60,000 nt of DNA. Origin: Adiantum capillus-veneris (Eukaryota > Streptophyta > Polypodiopsida > Polypodiales > Pteridaceae). Below, one piece after another: positions 1 to 11,552 of the stretch. Every line of letters begins with the position of its first letter. Position 1 is the first letter of the stretch. Position numbers and translations under genes: made by a program. The stretch lies in assembly GCA_014529385.2 (NCBI GenBank), contig CM043961.1, positions 17,962,478 to 18,022,477 on the forward strand, written 5' to 3'. The notes under the pieces were generated by a model that had not been told where the DNA came from, searched no databases, and saw nothing but the letters and a program-made list of their open reading frames with translations.

Positions 1-1216
1 CGGGCCAATGTTGAATCAATTGTGAACTTGAACTATATTGAAGTGTATTCTTATGGTGTCAAGGTAGAATCTTGACTTGGAGTGTCCAAGTCTGTTACAC
101 GGTGTTTTCGGTTGACGAGTTTACCGACCGATGAGGTAGTGTGTGTCAGTTTCCCAGCAATTTTGCTCACAAGTTGCACAGTCTTTCCAACACAGTTGAT
201 GTGGCACATGTAGTGCTCATGTACGATTGTGTGGAGAATTCCAAAGAGCTTTTGGCACAGTCTTCTGTAGTTTCATGCTATGTACGCATTTGTGGATACA
301 ACTTGAGCTTGGCATAGCTCGCAGGTAGTAGGTTCGTAGGTTTACAGGTGTTTTTGGATAGGTTTACATCCATAGAGCCACTCGGTCAGGAGTGAGCTGT
401 TTTGCGAAGCTTTTGGCAGTGTATATAGACCATTTTGTGGATCTGTTTACTAAGACACTGAGTGTCTATTTTGGTGCAGTTTTTGGTGAGATTTTGCTCA
501 AAATACAAGGAAATTCTGTCCGTTTGGCCCCAGATTCTCGCCATGGTTTATGCGTATCCGCAGTTTACTCTCTGATTGTTTAGTGGGAGTTTACTCCCCC
601 TTTGGCAGTTATCTGTAGTTTTTTGGCTTGCGGTTTGCGTTGAGTTTTGGCTCATTTTGCAAAGGAAACTCGGTTCGTTTTTCCCGTCTTCTCGCCATAA
701 AAGTTTGTAGTGTTATGCCATCTTGTACATTGGTCGACATATTCCCACTTTGACATTGACACGTTTTGTCATCTTGGACACAGCTTGGTGTTCTTGTACC
801 CACTCTTGTTGGAGTGAGGATTGCGTATGCTTGTGTGGCCATAGATAGATAGTCACACGTTTCACAGGTTTTTGCAGATTTTTGCAAGCAATTTCTCTTG
901 TAGGATGCATTTTGAGCTAGTTTGCTCTCTACTTGCGTATATGGTTATGCGCTTTACACTCAGTTGAGCAGTTTGTCCCAGTTTATGCTTGCAGATAGTA
1001 GATTGTGGAGTTTTTTTATGCATATGCGAGCATTAGTTTTGATGTGATTGGTCATGGGTTTCATGATTGTGTAGTGGTCGAGTGATCTCCCACTTTGTTT
1101 CCATTTTGGCATTCACTTATGGCAACAGACATGTGTGACAGTGAGAGATGGCGGTCTCATTCTTGCCGATACATACGATGTTTGCATTGTAGTCACACAG
1201 GATACATTAGGCGCCG
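1..1216. other. No gene recognised; probable untranslated leader of a copia element
   Basis: No convincing reading frame is present. The T/G-rich text, with recurring phrases built around TTTTGG, ACAG and GTTTACAG, is similar in style to the untranslated leader of the copia element at 29216-30302. It lies directly upstream of copia protease sequence on the same strand, so it is most simply the leader of that element. No LTR or primer-binding site is visible, so the 5' end would lie outside the window. This is inference from context. Confidence 0.4.
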
Positions 1217-1750
1217 TTGTTTCAGACGTTGAGACAGCAGCGGAGATGTATGCATGATGTAGATATAGCTTTGACACATTTTAGAGAGGCAGTGGCAGTC
1301 TATGCATGTGACGGTGATGTCATGCTTGCTCTTGCAAATATGTCTATGGATAGCACACCTTCTCTACAGTGGTTACTAGATAGCGATGCTGCTTTCCACG
1401 TCACACCATATCGTGAGACTGGTTTAGCACATTTTATAGTGGGAGTTTTGGCTGTGTGCACTTGGCCGATGATTCGGCGTTTGACATAGAGGGTGCAGGA
1501 GACGTTTGTTTGTCATTTCCCAGTGGTGCATCATACACACTACGACATGTGCACTACGTTCGTCAACTGAGAAATAGTTTGATCTCAGTGAGAGAGTTAG
1601 CATATTTTGGTTGTCAGACACTTCTTAGAGAGCAGTCGTTCCAGATGCATTGTGGTTCATTAGTGACTACCAGAGGAGCCTGTAGTGGCATGGTATATCC
1701 TATGCATGTGTCTGAGGTTGGAGACGACATAGTCTCAGTTTTGTTGCTGG
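1217..1750 (+). pseudogene. Ty1/copia gag-pol relic (protease and GAG-pre-integrase region)
   Basis: Two overlapping frames (1217-1489 and 1456-1740) together cover the end of gag, the aspartic protease and the start of the pre-integrase domain. The first contains WLLDSDAAFHVTPY, corresponding to the copia protease signature WLLDSGAT.H, with Gly replaced by Asp inside the catalytic triad. The second contains a GAGDVCL-SYTLRHVHYV-NLIS-like series typical of the segment following the protease. A frameshift near 1456-1480 separates them. Integrase and reverse transcriptase are absent: the homology stops at about 1750, where a minus-strand LTR-alpha fragment begins. It is a dead fragment of a copia polyprotein. 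Confidence 0.75.
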
Positions 1751-2290
1751 CATGGAGCAAAATAGTTCATCGCATAAAACAATGTTTCAACTCGACTTTA
1801 CTCTCATAAGCACTCGAGAGTGATCGGTCCTAGTTAGACATATGTATATCTCATGCATAAAAGCAATACGCAGTTTAGGAGTTCCTCAAAGATTTAGCTT
1901 TGATCAAAGACCTGCCCTCTCACTTAAAGTTCGAGGGTCTTCTGCTCAAAATCTCAAGAGTTAGATTGAATTCCTTTACTCCAAAACTTTCTAGGGATAA
2001 CAACGCATCCTTTGAGGAGAGGTAACAAAGACTTGTTGTTTCTATGTTCAATGGTTCCCATCCCACTGTGGGGATTAGATTCTATGTACACTAAGGTGTA
2101 CACTTTCAGCTTGTATTGTTGACTCCACCATCATCTGCAAAGTATCCTGAGGAAATATCTGCATGCTTCCACGAAGTTCGGATAAAAGTCCTTCGTTAAA
2201 CTTCTTCATCTTTTCTCCCTCAAAGAGGTTCAAGAATGGAGCCACCTTGGCAAGAGTGAACCGATACCTCTCACGTAATCCGTGACTCGC

Positions 2291-2740
2291 TCATGCTCCT
2301 TTTGGGAAAATCAATCCCAATCTTCTCTGATGCCTTTCTGAAAGCGTAGAGGCAAAAAAATTGTCGGAAAATTCAGCCTTGAATTGAATCCAAGTCTTGT
2401 TGTAAGTTCCTTGCAGAGCTTTGGTATACCACCAACTTGCAATCCCCTTGAGGTGTTTGGTCACATGCCTCACATTCGACGCTTCTGAGAAATTGCGGTT
2501 TGCAAAGGCAACTTCAAACTACCGAATGAAAGCGGTAGCTTTCGAGACACCTTCCCTTTCGACAAAAGTATCAAACTTGACTAGAGTATTCTGAGGTCTA
2601 GAGACCTTCATATCCTTCCCGAAATGATGGGATTTCTTGGCTATGGTTCTGGATCGATGTTCATGGATATTTTCTCGATTCTGAAGGATCTTGAGCATTC
2701 CGCTCCTCGGATTCTCTAGGTTCTTGAGCATCATGCTCTT
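2291..2740 (-). pseudogene. Degenerate gypsy gag (Retrotrans_gag-like) in LTR-alpha fragment
   Basis: Two broken minus-strand frames. The downstream one contains VRHVTKHLKG-ASWWYTKALQG-WIQFKAEFSDNF, a typical Retrotrans_gag pattern in which a conserved WW is followed by W..F...F...F. The upstream one (2519-2734) contains the linker ending in TLVKFDTF.EREGVSKATAFIR. The same relic, also frameshifted, occurs on the plus strand at about 18150-18420 inside the complete LTR-alpha element. Both copies therefore descend from one gag gene that was probably already defective. No pol follows here. Confidence 0.7.
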
Positions 2741-2992
2741 GTCGCCCTCTCAGAGAATCCCAAGTCTTTGATCAAAGACCTACCCTCACCTAGTCTTTTC
2801 CTACCGAACATACGGTACAATCTCCTTCGCGATGCTCTATGTCACCCATCCTATGACGCATTAGAGATGTCCATTCCCGGATGGTCGAATACTTCTTCCC
2901 GATGATCCCTGTCACCCATCCGATGTGACGCATCATAAGTACTCATTCCTGGTGGCCTTACAGATATTCCTTTTCATAGTGCTCCCCTCATT

Positions 2993-3671
2993 TGTCACTC
3001 AAAGGGACCACGTGCCAATGGAAAAGAGCAAACTGAACAGACTTTTAGCACTTCAATAACAACTGAACTGAAAGAGAGAGAGAACACAAGACGGGGAGTG
3101 GCGGAATTCCACCCCAAGAGAGCAATGGCCCCAAACCTTGGCGCCCCTTTCGGTATTTCTATATATTGCTTGAACTCAATATAATGCCGGTACTCCACCC
3201 TCTACACCTTCGTACTGAAGTGTGCCAGAGAATGAGCCCTCTGCACATATTTAAAGGCCCTTGGCCTATGAAAAGCAGTTTACATGAAAAGCTTCAAACT
3301 CAAAAGCAGCTACCCAAAAGCTGTCAACGCAATTTTCGGAAATCCGTACAGCCTGTTAGCGCAAAATTCCAGACTGTCCGTACAGTCTGCCACATCATCA
3401 TGTCAGTGCGAAATCCGAAAATCCGTATTGCTGCCACATCATCAGGTTCTACGAAAATGAGCCTGTGGCCCTGTGTATGTGTGTGTTGGTCCTGCTTTAT
3501 TTTAATATCTTTAGTTCACTTGGGCCCCATTGGACGAGGTTCCATAAGTTAGTGGCAACTTCTTCTGCTTCTTCTTCTATTGCTGCTGCTTCTTAGGGTT
3601 TAGGCTTCTCGGTCGGGATCTGGAGGTTGGCTCCGTTCTTCAGTGGCTTGACACGTCAGCAATTTGTGACA
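2993..3671 (-). repeat. LTR-gamma 3' LTR
   Basis: Starts TGTCACTC and ends TTTGTGACA on the plus strand, i.e. TGTCACAAA to GAGTGACA in element orientation. It contains, at 3140-3165, the block GGCGCCCCTTTCGGTATTT that is shared with two other LTR families in the window. The opposite strand of this block carries the likely polyadenylation signal. Confidence 0.65.
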
Positions 3672-3775
3672 TCCCCTTCTTGAAAGAAAGTAATCGTCCA
3701 CGATTACAGCATTTTTGCAAAACAACTCAAGTTAGCTCAAAAATTTCTGAGAAACATTCCGAGGGACAATCAGTT

Positions 3776-3988
3776 TTCTCATTCCAAATCGGAACTCTTG
3801 ATTTCCTGGGTCGTTGGCTTCCTAGAAGAATCTCATCCAATAAGGAATCTCATTCCAAATTGGAGCTCTTGATATCCTAGGTCGTTGGTTTTCCAGAAGT
3901 ATCTCATCCAATAAGGAGTCTCATTCCAAATCGAAACTCTTGATATCCTGGGTCGTTGGTTTCCCAGAAGTATCTCATCCAATAAGGA
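3776..3988. repeat. Three tandem 71-bp repeats inside LTR-gamma
   Basis: Three consecutive units of exactly 71 bp (3776-3846, 3847-3917, 3918-3988), each ending in CATCCAATAAGGA and containing CTCTTGAT.TCCT.GGTCGTTGG. Units differ at a few positions. No coding function is apparent. Confidence 0.9.
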
Positions 3989-4064
3989 ATATTCAGTGGT
4001 TGGCACATCGCAACACAAATGCTCACATATGCATGTTACAAGACATAGAAACATAAAGCCGCCG

Positions 4065-4500
4065 ATAAACACTCCCCCCACAAATAACCATCTTGGTTCA
4101 GGCCATGAGCTGTTTAACGACTCCCTCATCACTCCTCCAGCAAATAACCGAAAAAGGTCATGGCCATGAGATATAGAGGACTTTTACAACCAAACGCACT
4201 CGAGATCGTAGCCTGTGTCGTTTGGAGGTCCTGAGAGTAACCACTGCTCAGACTTCTAATACTCCCCCCATAAATAACAATCTAGGTACTCGCCATCAAT
4301 ACTCCCCCCATAAATAACCATCCAGGTACGGTCCCTGAGTAACAACAACAATACTCCCCCTGTAAATAACCACAAGGGTTTGATCCATGAGTAAAAATAG
4401 CACTTTTCAAATATTCGATACTCCCCCCGCAGATAACCACAAGGGTCCGGGCCATGAGTATATGCATACTAGAAGCATTCTCAAACATCATTTCACTACT
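4065..4500 (-). repeat. Dispersed repeat with GGGGGGAGTA core inside LTR-gamma
   Basis: Six or seven degenerate copies of a 40-60 bp unit, centred at about 4071, 4133, 4261, 4301, 4353, 4420 and 4496. On the plus strand each reads ACTCCCCCC-ATAAATAACCA followed by AGGT and a CCATGAG-like segment. On the element strand the core is TGGTTATTTATGGGGGGAGT, resembling a polypurine tract preceded by a T-rich box. The function is unknown. Confidence 0.8.
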
Positions 4501-4634
4501 CCACCCGGGAGTAAATCACCAATTATTGAAACCAATATTCAAACCAGAGTCAAATAGTTCCAAATAGGATCACCAAACAAGTTCTCAAACAGAACTCAAA
4601 CTTTAAAAGCAATCTCGACATCAGTCGAGCTCAA

Positions 4635-5071
4635 AAAGACGACTAGCTTTCCATCCTGAAACCTTTTGGACAGACAGTGCTCTTGTAGCGATCATGGTAG
4701 TCTCAAGACATAGCAATCACACTAGACTTCCAAGGTTTTTAGCTCGGAAAAAGACATCTGATGAGAGATGTCGAGAAATTTAGTGTCGTAATCTACAATG
4801 GTTTTTGTGGCAAGCATTTCAGGATACCCCACTCTGCCAGAAGCTACACTAGGAAAGACGACTAGCTTTCCATCCTGAAATATCTTGGACAGACAGTGCT
4901 CCTCTAGCGGTGATGGTAGTCTCAAGACATAGCAATCACACTGGACCTCCAAGATTTTTAGCTCAGGAAAAGACACTTGATAAGGATGTCGAGAAATTTC
5001 AAGACGTTATCTACAACGGTTTCCGTGGCAAGCATTTTAGGATACCCCACTCTGCAAGAAGCTACACTCGG
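4635..5071. repeat. Tandem duplication with 219-bp period inside LTR-gamma
   Basis: 4635-4853 and 4854-5071 are two diverged copies sharing GACGACTAGCTTTCCATCC, GTAGTCTCAAGACATAGCAA and GATACCCCACTCTGC. Short open frames here (for example 4722-4976 minus) are repeated with the unit and are not genes. Confidence 0.85.
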
Positions 5072-5870
5072 AAGGAAGATGTGTCAGGCATGTAACTTCG
5101 GGAAAAAGAAATCTTGAAAGCTTTCCAAGTCCTTGGAGTGTGCGGCTTGGTAGCTATAGACATCCACCACTGCATGGCACTGCCTCTGAGAAAAACAACG
5201 GCTTGAAAAATCCTTGATCCTTCTCTTGCAAATGATCTTTATGGCTTATGCCCTGTAAGACAAAGCGATGAAGACGGGAGCGCTCCCGATGCGCGATGAA
5301 GTAAGGGTGGAGTGGCTAATAAGTCTGGGGTCGCAACACGAAGATTCTTCAATAACAATTTCTACTGAACTTTGGAAGCGCCTAAGTGCTTTGTCTGCTC
5401 TTTGGTAGGACCGGTATGCTTTGAGAAAAGCACACGCCTGAAGCTCTAATACTATTGTCACGCGACGGGCATCACGTGCCAACGGAAAAGAATAGACTGA
5501 ACAGACTTTTAGCACTTCAATAACAACTGAACTGAAAGAGATAGACAACATGAGACAAGGAGTGGCGGAATTCCACCCCAAGAGAGCGCTGGCCCCAAAC
5601 CTTGGCGCCCTTTCGATATTTCTTTATATTGCTTGAACTCAGTACAATGCCGGTACTCCACCCTCTGCACCTTCGTACTAAAGCGTACTAGACGCATTAG
5701 AAATATATGTACTCGGATGTCTCCAGTGAGAAAAACCCTCTCACTTATATTTCCAATAATTCACTTAGAATTATTTTTCCTAGTGCCCAAAGCGAGAAAA
5801 TCCTCACACTCTAAAATCCAATAATTCATTTAGAATTATTTTTCTGTCAGACAAAACCAATTTAGCAACA

Positions 5871-5904
5871 GACAGTGGAAGCGACCCCGTATCTCATAAT
5901 ACCC
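5871..5904 (-). other. 34-bp LINE remnant between two LTR elements
   Basis: The words CAGTGGAAGCG and CCCGTATCTCATAATAC match the ORF2 C-terminal region of the LINE family (compare 8325-8352). This short piece shows that LTR-alpha and LTR-beta landed in, or were recombined into, a LINE copy that is otherwise lost. Confidence 0.6.
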
Positions 5905-6782
5905 TGTTGTCAGGTGCAGCAGAAGAGTTTAAGGATTCTACTCAGATCTAGTACTCCACACAAATACAAGGTTACTTTACTTCACTTGAAAAGAGAAACT
6001 GAAATGAACACAATGAAGGAGAGAGAGGCAAAGAAAGAAAAAAGAGAGACGACACTGCATGTCGGATCTCAACCACCCTCAAGGGCCCCCTTACTCTGTT
6101 GCCAGAGCAAGTACTTGCTTTATTTACTTGCACAATGCTGATACAATGGTCCTAAATGCGAATGGGAACTTCATGTAAATGCTTGGTACTGTGAAGCTAA
6201 GGATTGGGTGCTGAAAACGCTAGTGATTCTCTGACTGAGATCTGCTACTTGATGGCGATCAGGCTGAAAACTGATGGCTGAAAGTGCTGATGTTGCGGGC
6301 TTATTTCGACGATGCTGATGCTGGAAAACGCTGGCTGAATTGTGCTGATGTTGATGCTTCAAAACGCTGGTCTGCTATGGCTAAAAACGTTGGTCTGAAG
6401 TGGGTACGAAACGCTGAGGTGTTGAGGGTACTTGTGCTACGGGTACTGAGGGGTCCTTTCCTACTTGAGAAGTGAACCCCCAGGTCTCTTATATAGCCAA
6501 GCAAAGCTGGGTCGTGCAGCATTGTTTTTGCGCTCCCACGACTTCTACAATTAATGCTTTAAAATGTCACTTATTATTAAGTAGCTAAAGGAATTGTTCC
6601 TATGCCTATATGTTGAACTGACTGTACGGTGCAAGAGAGGGTATGCAACTATGACCTGCCTGAACATGCACATCTTGCTACAGGCTCACAAAGTGCCAGG
6701 GTAGGTCCTAAGCTAACTAAGACTTACGCAGAACTGTAGCAGAACCTTGTCCATATGGCACATCGACAGTGCGCATGTGACA
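5905..6782 (-). repeat. LTR-beta 3' LTR
   Basis: Begins TGTTGTCAGG and ends GCATGTGACA. About 6150-6782 aligns with 28110-28740. It contains several copies of the phrase GCTGATG / AAAACGCTGG between 6220 and 6400, which explain the short frames predicted there. Confidence 0.75.
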
Positions 6783-7459
6783 TCCCTCCCTGTTAAAGGT
6801 GAGACACAATTGCTGAACTTCCACCTGTGGATACTTTCTGTAAATTTAATGTTGAATGCTTTAGATGCTTGTGATGCATAAACCGATGAAAAATCCTCCA
6901 AACTTGTGGATACTGTGGATGTAGGTACTACTGCGATGTAAACACCGGCCATAGGATTTACTAGGTAGCCTTACTACTGTCGCAGAATACCAACCTTGAT
7001 GCTGACTCTGCCTTGTGAGCAAGTACTACCACTCCAATAGTCCTGTCGTGAAAACATTGCGGATGAAGATGAAAGGTAAGGGTGCTCGTAGGTGTTTTCA
7101 ATGGTTCCACGTCAACGGAAGTGGATGCACGCTACATGCCAATGTGAATGCAGAAGAGGGTTGGGGATCCTTTCTCCAACTCCTTCCGTATCCACATAGG
7201 AGGCAAGTAGATCTTGGTACTCAAGATCTGAATTTTTGTGTATCTGATGTCCATCTTTGTTCAAAGACATAGCGATGAAGACAAGAGCACGCCTGATGCG
7301 CAATGGGAACTAAGGGCGGGAGTGGCTAATAAGTCCGTGGCTGGGCGCGAAGTTTCTTTCGAAAAAAAATTGAGAGAGGTTCTTTGGGTCCTTGGTTCTG
7401 CTTGGGTTCTTGGTTCTTCCCTTGAGTTCGTGAAGCCGAAGCACTCATAGAGCTCTGAT

Positions 7460-7473
7460 ACCAATGTTATGTG
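7460..7473 (-). promoter_or_regulatory. Primer-binding site of LTR-beta (initiator Met tRNA)
   Basis: On the minus strand TGGTATCAGAGCTC directly follows the 5' LTR, separated by one base. TGGTATCAGAGC is the standard plant initiator-Met primer site. Confidence 0.85.
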
Positions 7474-7645
7474 CAGCGGAAGTGATTGATGGTGTATGCT
7501 CAGGGTGAGTGCTCAGTGTGTACTCAAGGTTCCTTTTACTGATTGAGGGAGTTCCTTTTACTTCATGAGACTTGTGCAATAGACCAAAGAGAAGAGAGTG
7601 TGATACTGTGAATGAAGGTTCTGCGAGTGAGAGAGAAATGAAATG

Positions 7646-7716
7646 TAATATTAACCTCTTCAAAAGGCCAAAATGACCTATGAGACCAAAAGGTCAGATG
7701 TAGTGAATCTAATACC

Positions 7717-7718
<2 letters not shown>
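7646..7718 (-). mobile_element. LINE 3'-UTR fragment ending in a TC-rich tail
   Basis: A 3'-terminal fragment of the LINE family. It contains the shared 3'-UTR words (plus strand TTCAAAAGGCCAAAATGACC, CTATGAGACC, GTGAATCTAATACC) and, on the minus strand, ends CATTTCATTTCTCTCTC. It starts immediately beyond the (GA)n that ends LINE A, so it is a separate 5'-truncated copy joined tail to head. Confidence 0.75.

Positions 7719-7788
<70 letters not shown>
7719..7788. repeat. (GA)n microsatellite at the LINE A 3' end
   Basis: About 70 bp of uninterrupted GA. On the LINE strand this is (TC)n immediately following the conserved 3'-UTR end CATTTCATTT, so it is read as the tail of LINE A. Confidence 0.95.
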
Positions 7789-7791
<3 letters not shown>

Positions 7792-7970
7792 GAAATGATA
7801 TATTAACGTCTTCAAAAGGCCAAAATGACCTATGAGACCATCAGATACAAAGTGGTGAATCTAATACAATGTCTGAAGTACAAGTACAAAAAGTACTGAA
7901 CGTAAAAAATGAAAACTGAAAATGAAGTGTGAAATGTGAAATGTGAAATGTGAAAATGTAGAATAGGCCC

Positions 7971-10900
7971 TCAATGACACTCTGGGTGTCGTGCTAGAAT
8001 GCCTCTTATCCTCTGCTGGAGTCTCCGTCGATGTAGTGTGCTCCTATGTCTCAGTCGTGGTCGTCTCGATCTCCCGAGCTCAGTCGCCCTGTCAATGAGG
8101 GTGCCTCTGGTATGAATGTGGGTACAACCCTGTGCTGGTGGTTGGTCTCCGGGCACCCTCGATCCAAAGAAGTCTGTGATCTGTCTCTGTGACTGTTGTA
8201 CTCCATGTCTCCTCAGCAGACTATCTCTATGTCGATGTAGCTCAAGTAGATATAAGCCAAGGCATCTCTGATCCTGATACCTCATGACTCTATCTAGGGG
8301 TCCAAAACCCTCCCTGAATAAGCAATGGAAGCGCCCTCGTATCTCATAATACACAGTGCAGTGGCATATGTAGTGTAGCTCTGTCCCTGGCTCTCTATCG
8401 CATAGTTGGAATATCCTAGACTCTGGTGGTATCCCTCTGAATCTACCCGTCTCAATCTCCAGCTGGTGTGAGGATGTGCGAATTTGACTAATAACACATC
8501 GCAGACCATGAGACAAATGAGTGTCCATGTAGCTCGAACGAATCACAAACCCATCTCCCAAAAGTTGGAGAAGATGCTCTTTGTAGAAAGCCATCTTCGT
8601 GCCCAACTCGTGCATCGGCTCTACCCATGTCCTCCTGGTGTCAACTGTATAAGATCTTGACGAATGAGTCTAGTGATCTCCGTCCGTGTGACTGGCAGGG
8701 AGGGTGCATCTAGGGAATACTGAAAAGGAGGCAATCTATCCATGCTGAAACCATGAGGTCATCTGCACATACCAACATGATGCGTCTCCCTGTATTGCTA
8801 ACTGTCTAGAGGACTCAAGAGCCAATCTAGTATATCTGCCTCTATGTGTATCCCATAGACTGTGCATAAAGGACACTGATCTAGTAAGAGCCTCAATCTC
8901 TATAGGAGGGGCGGCTACCTCCGCTCGAATAATCGCATGTGCTACGGAGGCCTTGGCTCTAATCATCCGGGATATCATAAATACCAAGGGTCTCTCCATG
9001 CTCCTCCAACTGTCATGATTCACAGATGGTCCCCACACCTGGATCCCATAAAGCATAGCTGAAGCAACCAAAGTATCAAAGAGCCATAGCTTTGTTCGTG
9101 GTTCTTGAATCTGAACCTGCGAACACATCCTCTCTAGCCCTCCCAATGCCGCATAGGCTCTGGACAGTCTAGTCTCTGTTGCTCTCCTCAGAGTAAACCT
9201 CGGTCCCGTGAATACCACCCCCAGATATGTATATTCATCTGTGTACACCACAGTGTCCTGGCCATATACGAGTGTAGGTGCTGATCTCTTGATCCACTGT
9301 GGTGTGGTGTTAAACACCATAACCTTGGTTTTACCAAGGTTCACAGACAATCCACTATCCTCTGCAAAGCTGTGCAATGCATCCAACTGTCTCTGCATGC
9401 CGTTTGGATGACTCTGATATCAACACAATATCATCAGCATACAATAATAAAGGGATCCATGTCCCTACTAGCTGAGCACCTCTGTCGCCCTCTCTGTCAA
9501 TGTAGTCAGAGACCTCATCTACATACATACCAAAAAGAGTAGGGGACAAAGGACACCCCTGTTTCACTCCAATAGTGGAATGAACAATGTCAGAAATCCC
9601 CTCAAGAGTGCGTACTTGGCCAGTCACTGAGCCGTATAAAGCCATGATCCCCCATATGATCTCTGCGGGGGTACTCCCAACTTCAGTAGCCTGCGCATCA
9701 ATCTGGCCCTCGGCATTGTGTCAAATGCTTTGCGGAAGTCCACAAAGCAACAATACATCCGTCTCCCATGTGCCCGACCCTCCTCAATAATGGCTCTGAG
9801 TGTAAGAATATGGTCCAAAGTGGAGAAACTCCTCCTGAATCCAGCCTGTCTTGCTGCTCGTATGCCCTCATTTTCTGCTCATTTACTCAGTTGTTGTTCA
9901 AGAATGGATGCATACAACCGTGCCAATGTGTGCCCTATCATAATAGTATGGTAGTTTCCTGGCACCGTGGAGTCCCCTGCCTTGAAGAGAGGTACAATAG
10001 TAGATAATCTCCAAGACTCGGGTAGTCCCTCACACATGACACGGTTAAACAACCGCGCAAGAACCTCTGATAGTAAATCTCTAGCATGTATCAAGTGCTC
10101 TGCCACCAAACCATCAGGATCATATGCTCTCCTAGTCCTCATCTTGTCAATGGCGTTCTTCACCATCTCAGTGGTAAAGAAGGTACTAGTGGCTGGACAT
10201 GGCTCTAGAGGGTCTGGTAATGGTGGTTGCCCAGGTACTGTATATAATGATGCTGCATACTGACCCCAAATCTTGGGAGAAGTAATCACTGGAGGAGGTG
10301 AGTGCTCATGGAAGAGACGCTAGGCCCCACCTGAATCTCGACTCAAAAAAAGCTGATACAAATCACGTTCCATTTGGGCTAAAAAGGCCCGCTTCTTCCG
10401 TCGCACTAAATGCCGAAGGGCAATCCGAGACTGTCTATATGTAATGACTTCAAGTATAAGCTCGCTCTGAATCTGAACTCTCATCTCTCTGCACTCCTCA
10501 TCATACCAACTATTCTGAGGCATGTTCCCAAAACATCTTCTCTGATCTGGTTGAGTGTGTGGGTATGCCTCTGCTGCTGCCCCATGCAAGATCTCCGTCA
10601 ATAGAGTGGTGATCTCCTCCACGGTATATACAGGCTCCGCTGCCCACATCTGCCTGTAAATCTCCTCCACATAAATTGAGTCCGTCTCTGGTGTAAAAGT
10701 ATACCGTGTGTGTGCAATCCTCCGTGGTGTCTGAGAGGCACTATACTGGAAGGAGACTGAAAAAGTCAAGAGAGCATGGTCCACTGCTACTCCAACAAGT
10801 CTAGGTCCCACACTGAGATCCTGAATACTAGAGATGAAGCTCGGTGAAGTCATGACATAGTCCACTGTACTGGCCCCATGTCTGTGTGGAAAGCATGTGA

Positions 10901-11552
10901 ATCCCCCAGACGAAGGAAAAATCTGTAGACCATTAAGTATGGCCAAACCATGCGTAGTCGTCATCTCCATGAGATATCTCCCATACTTTGTGTGCTCTCT
11001 ATCCTGTGAGTGTCTATCAAGCCCCATCTCCGATATATCCATCTCTCTAAGCATCTCCTACGAGGTATCATAAAATACCGTTTGGGAGTTGGCCGTCCTG
11101 GCATTAAAGTCTCCCAAGAGAATGATATCTCCATCTCTAGAGAACTCCCATATGTCATCATCAAGTATAGAGAAAGGGGATTGCCCTCTAGGTGAGGTAT
11201 AGACTGATGTGCTAGGGGGAAAGTAACAGATAGCAATGTATAAGAATCTTCCCGTCTCAGCTCTCAGTCTCACCCACATGTATCTCGCATGGTCATCTCT
11301 CCGGACAATCTGTAATAGCGGTTGCAACTCCTCCCTGAATAAGACTGCTACCCCTCCTGAACCTCGACTCGCAGACTGGGATCTAGTGTCTGGCCGACAA
11401 GCTGTCTCCCATGAATAACCAGTCACACTTGGCATCAACTGTCCAGATTTTTGATGTGTCTCTGAGTAAAAGACAATGTCTCTATCTCTAAGGCTATCCT
11501 CAAAGGCACCCACATCCAGCCTATATGATCCATTACAATTCCATGCCGCCAT
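7971..11552 (-). pseudogene. LINE A ORF2: APE endonuclease and reverse transcriptase, disrupted
   Basis: Starts ATGGCGGCATGGAATTG (M at 11552), the typical APE opening AWNCNG. Endonuclease signatures follow in order: YSETH, CYFPPS, LLGDFNAR, STVDYV and VDHALL. Reverse-transcriptase signatures are FVDFRKAFD, KQGCPLSPTLF and LLYADDIVLIS (catalytic Asp pair near 9455). The C-terminus holds a family Cys/His motif, C-x2-C-x8-H-x4-C (in this copy near 8400, FQLC-...-HYICHC). Lesions include an in-frame TAG at 11058-11060, TAG for Trp at 10320-10322, TGA for Trp at 9879-9881 and frameshifts near 9670 and 9400. The intact sister frames in LINEs B and C confirm that these are mutations. The protein would nick target DNA and reverse-transcribe the LINE RNA. 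Confidence 0.9.

Larger units (their letters stand above)
2993..5690 (-). mobile_element. LTR-gamma: non-autonomous LTR retrotransposon
   Basis: Two direct repeats, 2993-3671 and the truncated 5456-5690, share over 200 bp including TGTCAC at their left ends. The element reads on the minus strand. A purine run (CAAGAAGGGGA on the minus strand, 3672-3682) abuts the left LTR as a polypurine tract. A degenerate initiator-Met primer site (minus strand TAGTATTAGAGC, about 5443-5454) abuts the right LTR. The 1.8-kb interior has no gag or pol and consists largely of tandem repeats. It is inserted within LTR-alpha, splitting it between 2992 and about 5690. No matching target duplication was found, because the right end is truncated. 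Confidence 0.7.
1752..5870 (-). mobile_element. Fragmented LTR-alpha gypsy-type element (interrupted by LTR-gamma)
   Basis: Minus-strand, rearranged relative of the complete element at 16322-22138. On the minus strand it begins at 5870 with TGTTGCTAAATTGG (LTR start). It is interrupted from about 5690 to 2993 by the LTR-gamma element and resumes as LTR interior at 2992-2766. Then, after an internal deletion that removes the LTR 3' end and primer site, it runs into gag sequence (2765-1860) and further internal DNA to about 1752. The conserved phrase TTTGATCAAAGACCT and the match of 1752-2120 to the reverse complement of 18595-18990 establish the relationship. Confidence 0.8.
5905..7645 (-). 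mobile_element. LTR-beta: short non-coding LTR retrotransposon (TRIM-like)
   Basis: Minus-strand element with a complete 3' LTR (5905-6782) and a truncated 5' LTR (7475 to about 7645). The interior is only about 690 bp. A perfect initiator-Met primer site lies beside the 5' LTR (plus strand GAGCTCTGATACCA, 7460-7473). A polypurine stretch lies beside the 3' LTR (minus strand GGGAGGGA, just right of 6782). No gag or pol sequence was found, so any movement would depend on proteins from another element. A further LTR copy is at 28030-28740. Confidence 0.75.

Noticed and set aside
7719-7788. CRISPR-like or satellite array
   Set aside because: The repeats are simple dinucleotides without spacers, and the context is eukaryotic.
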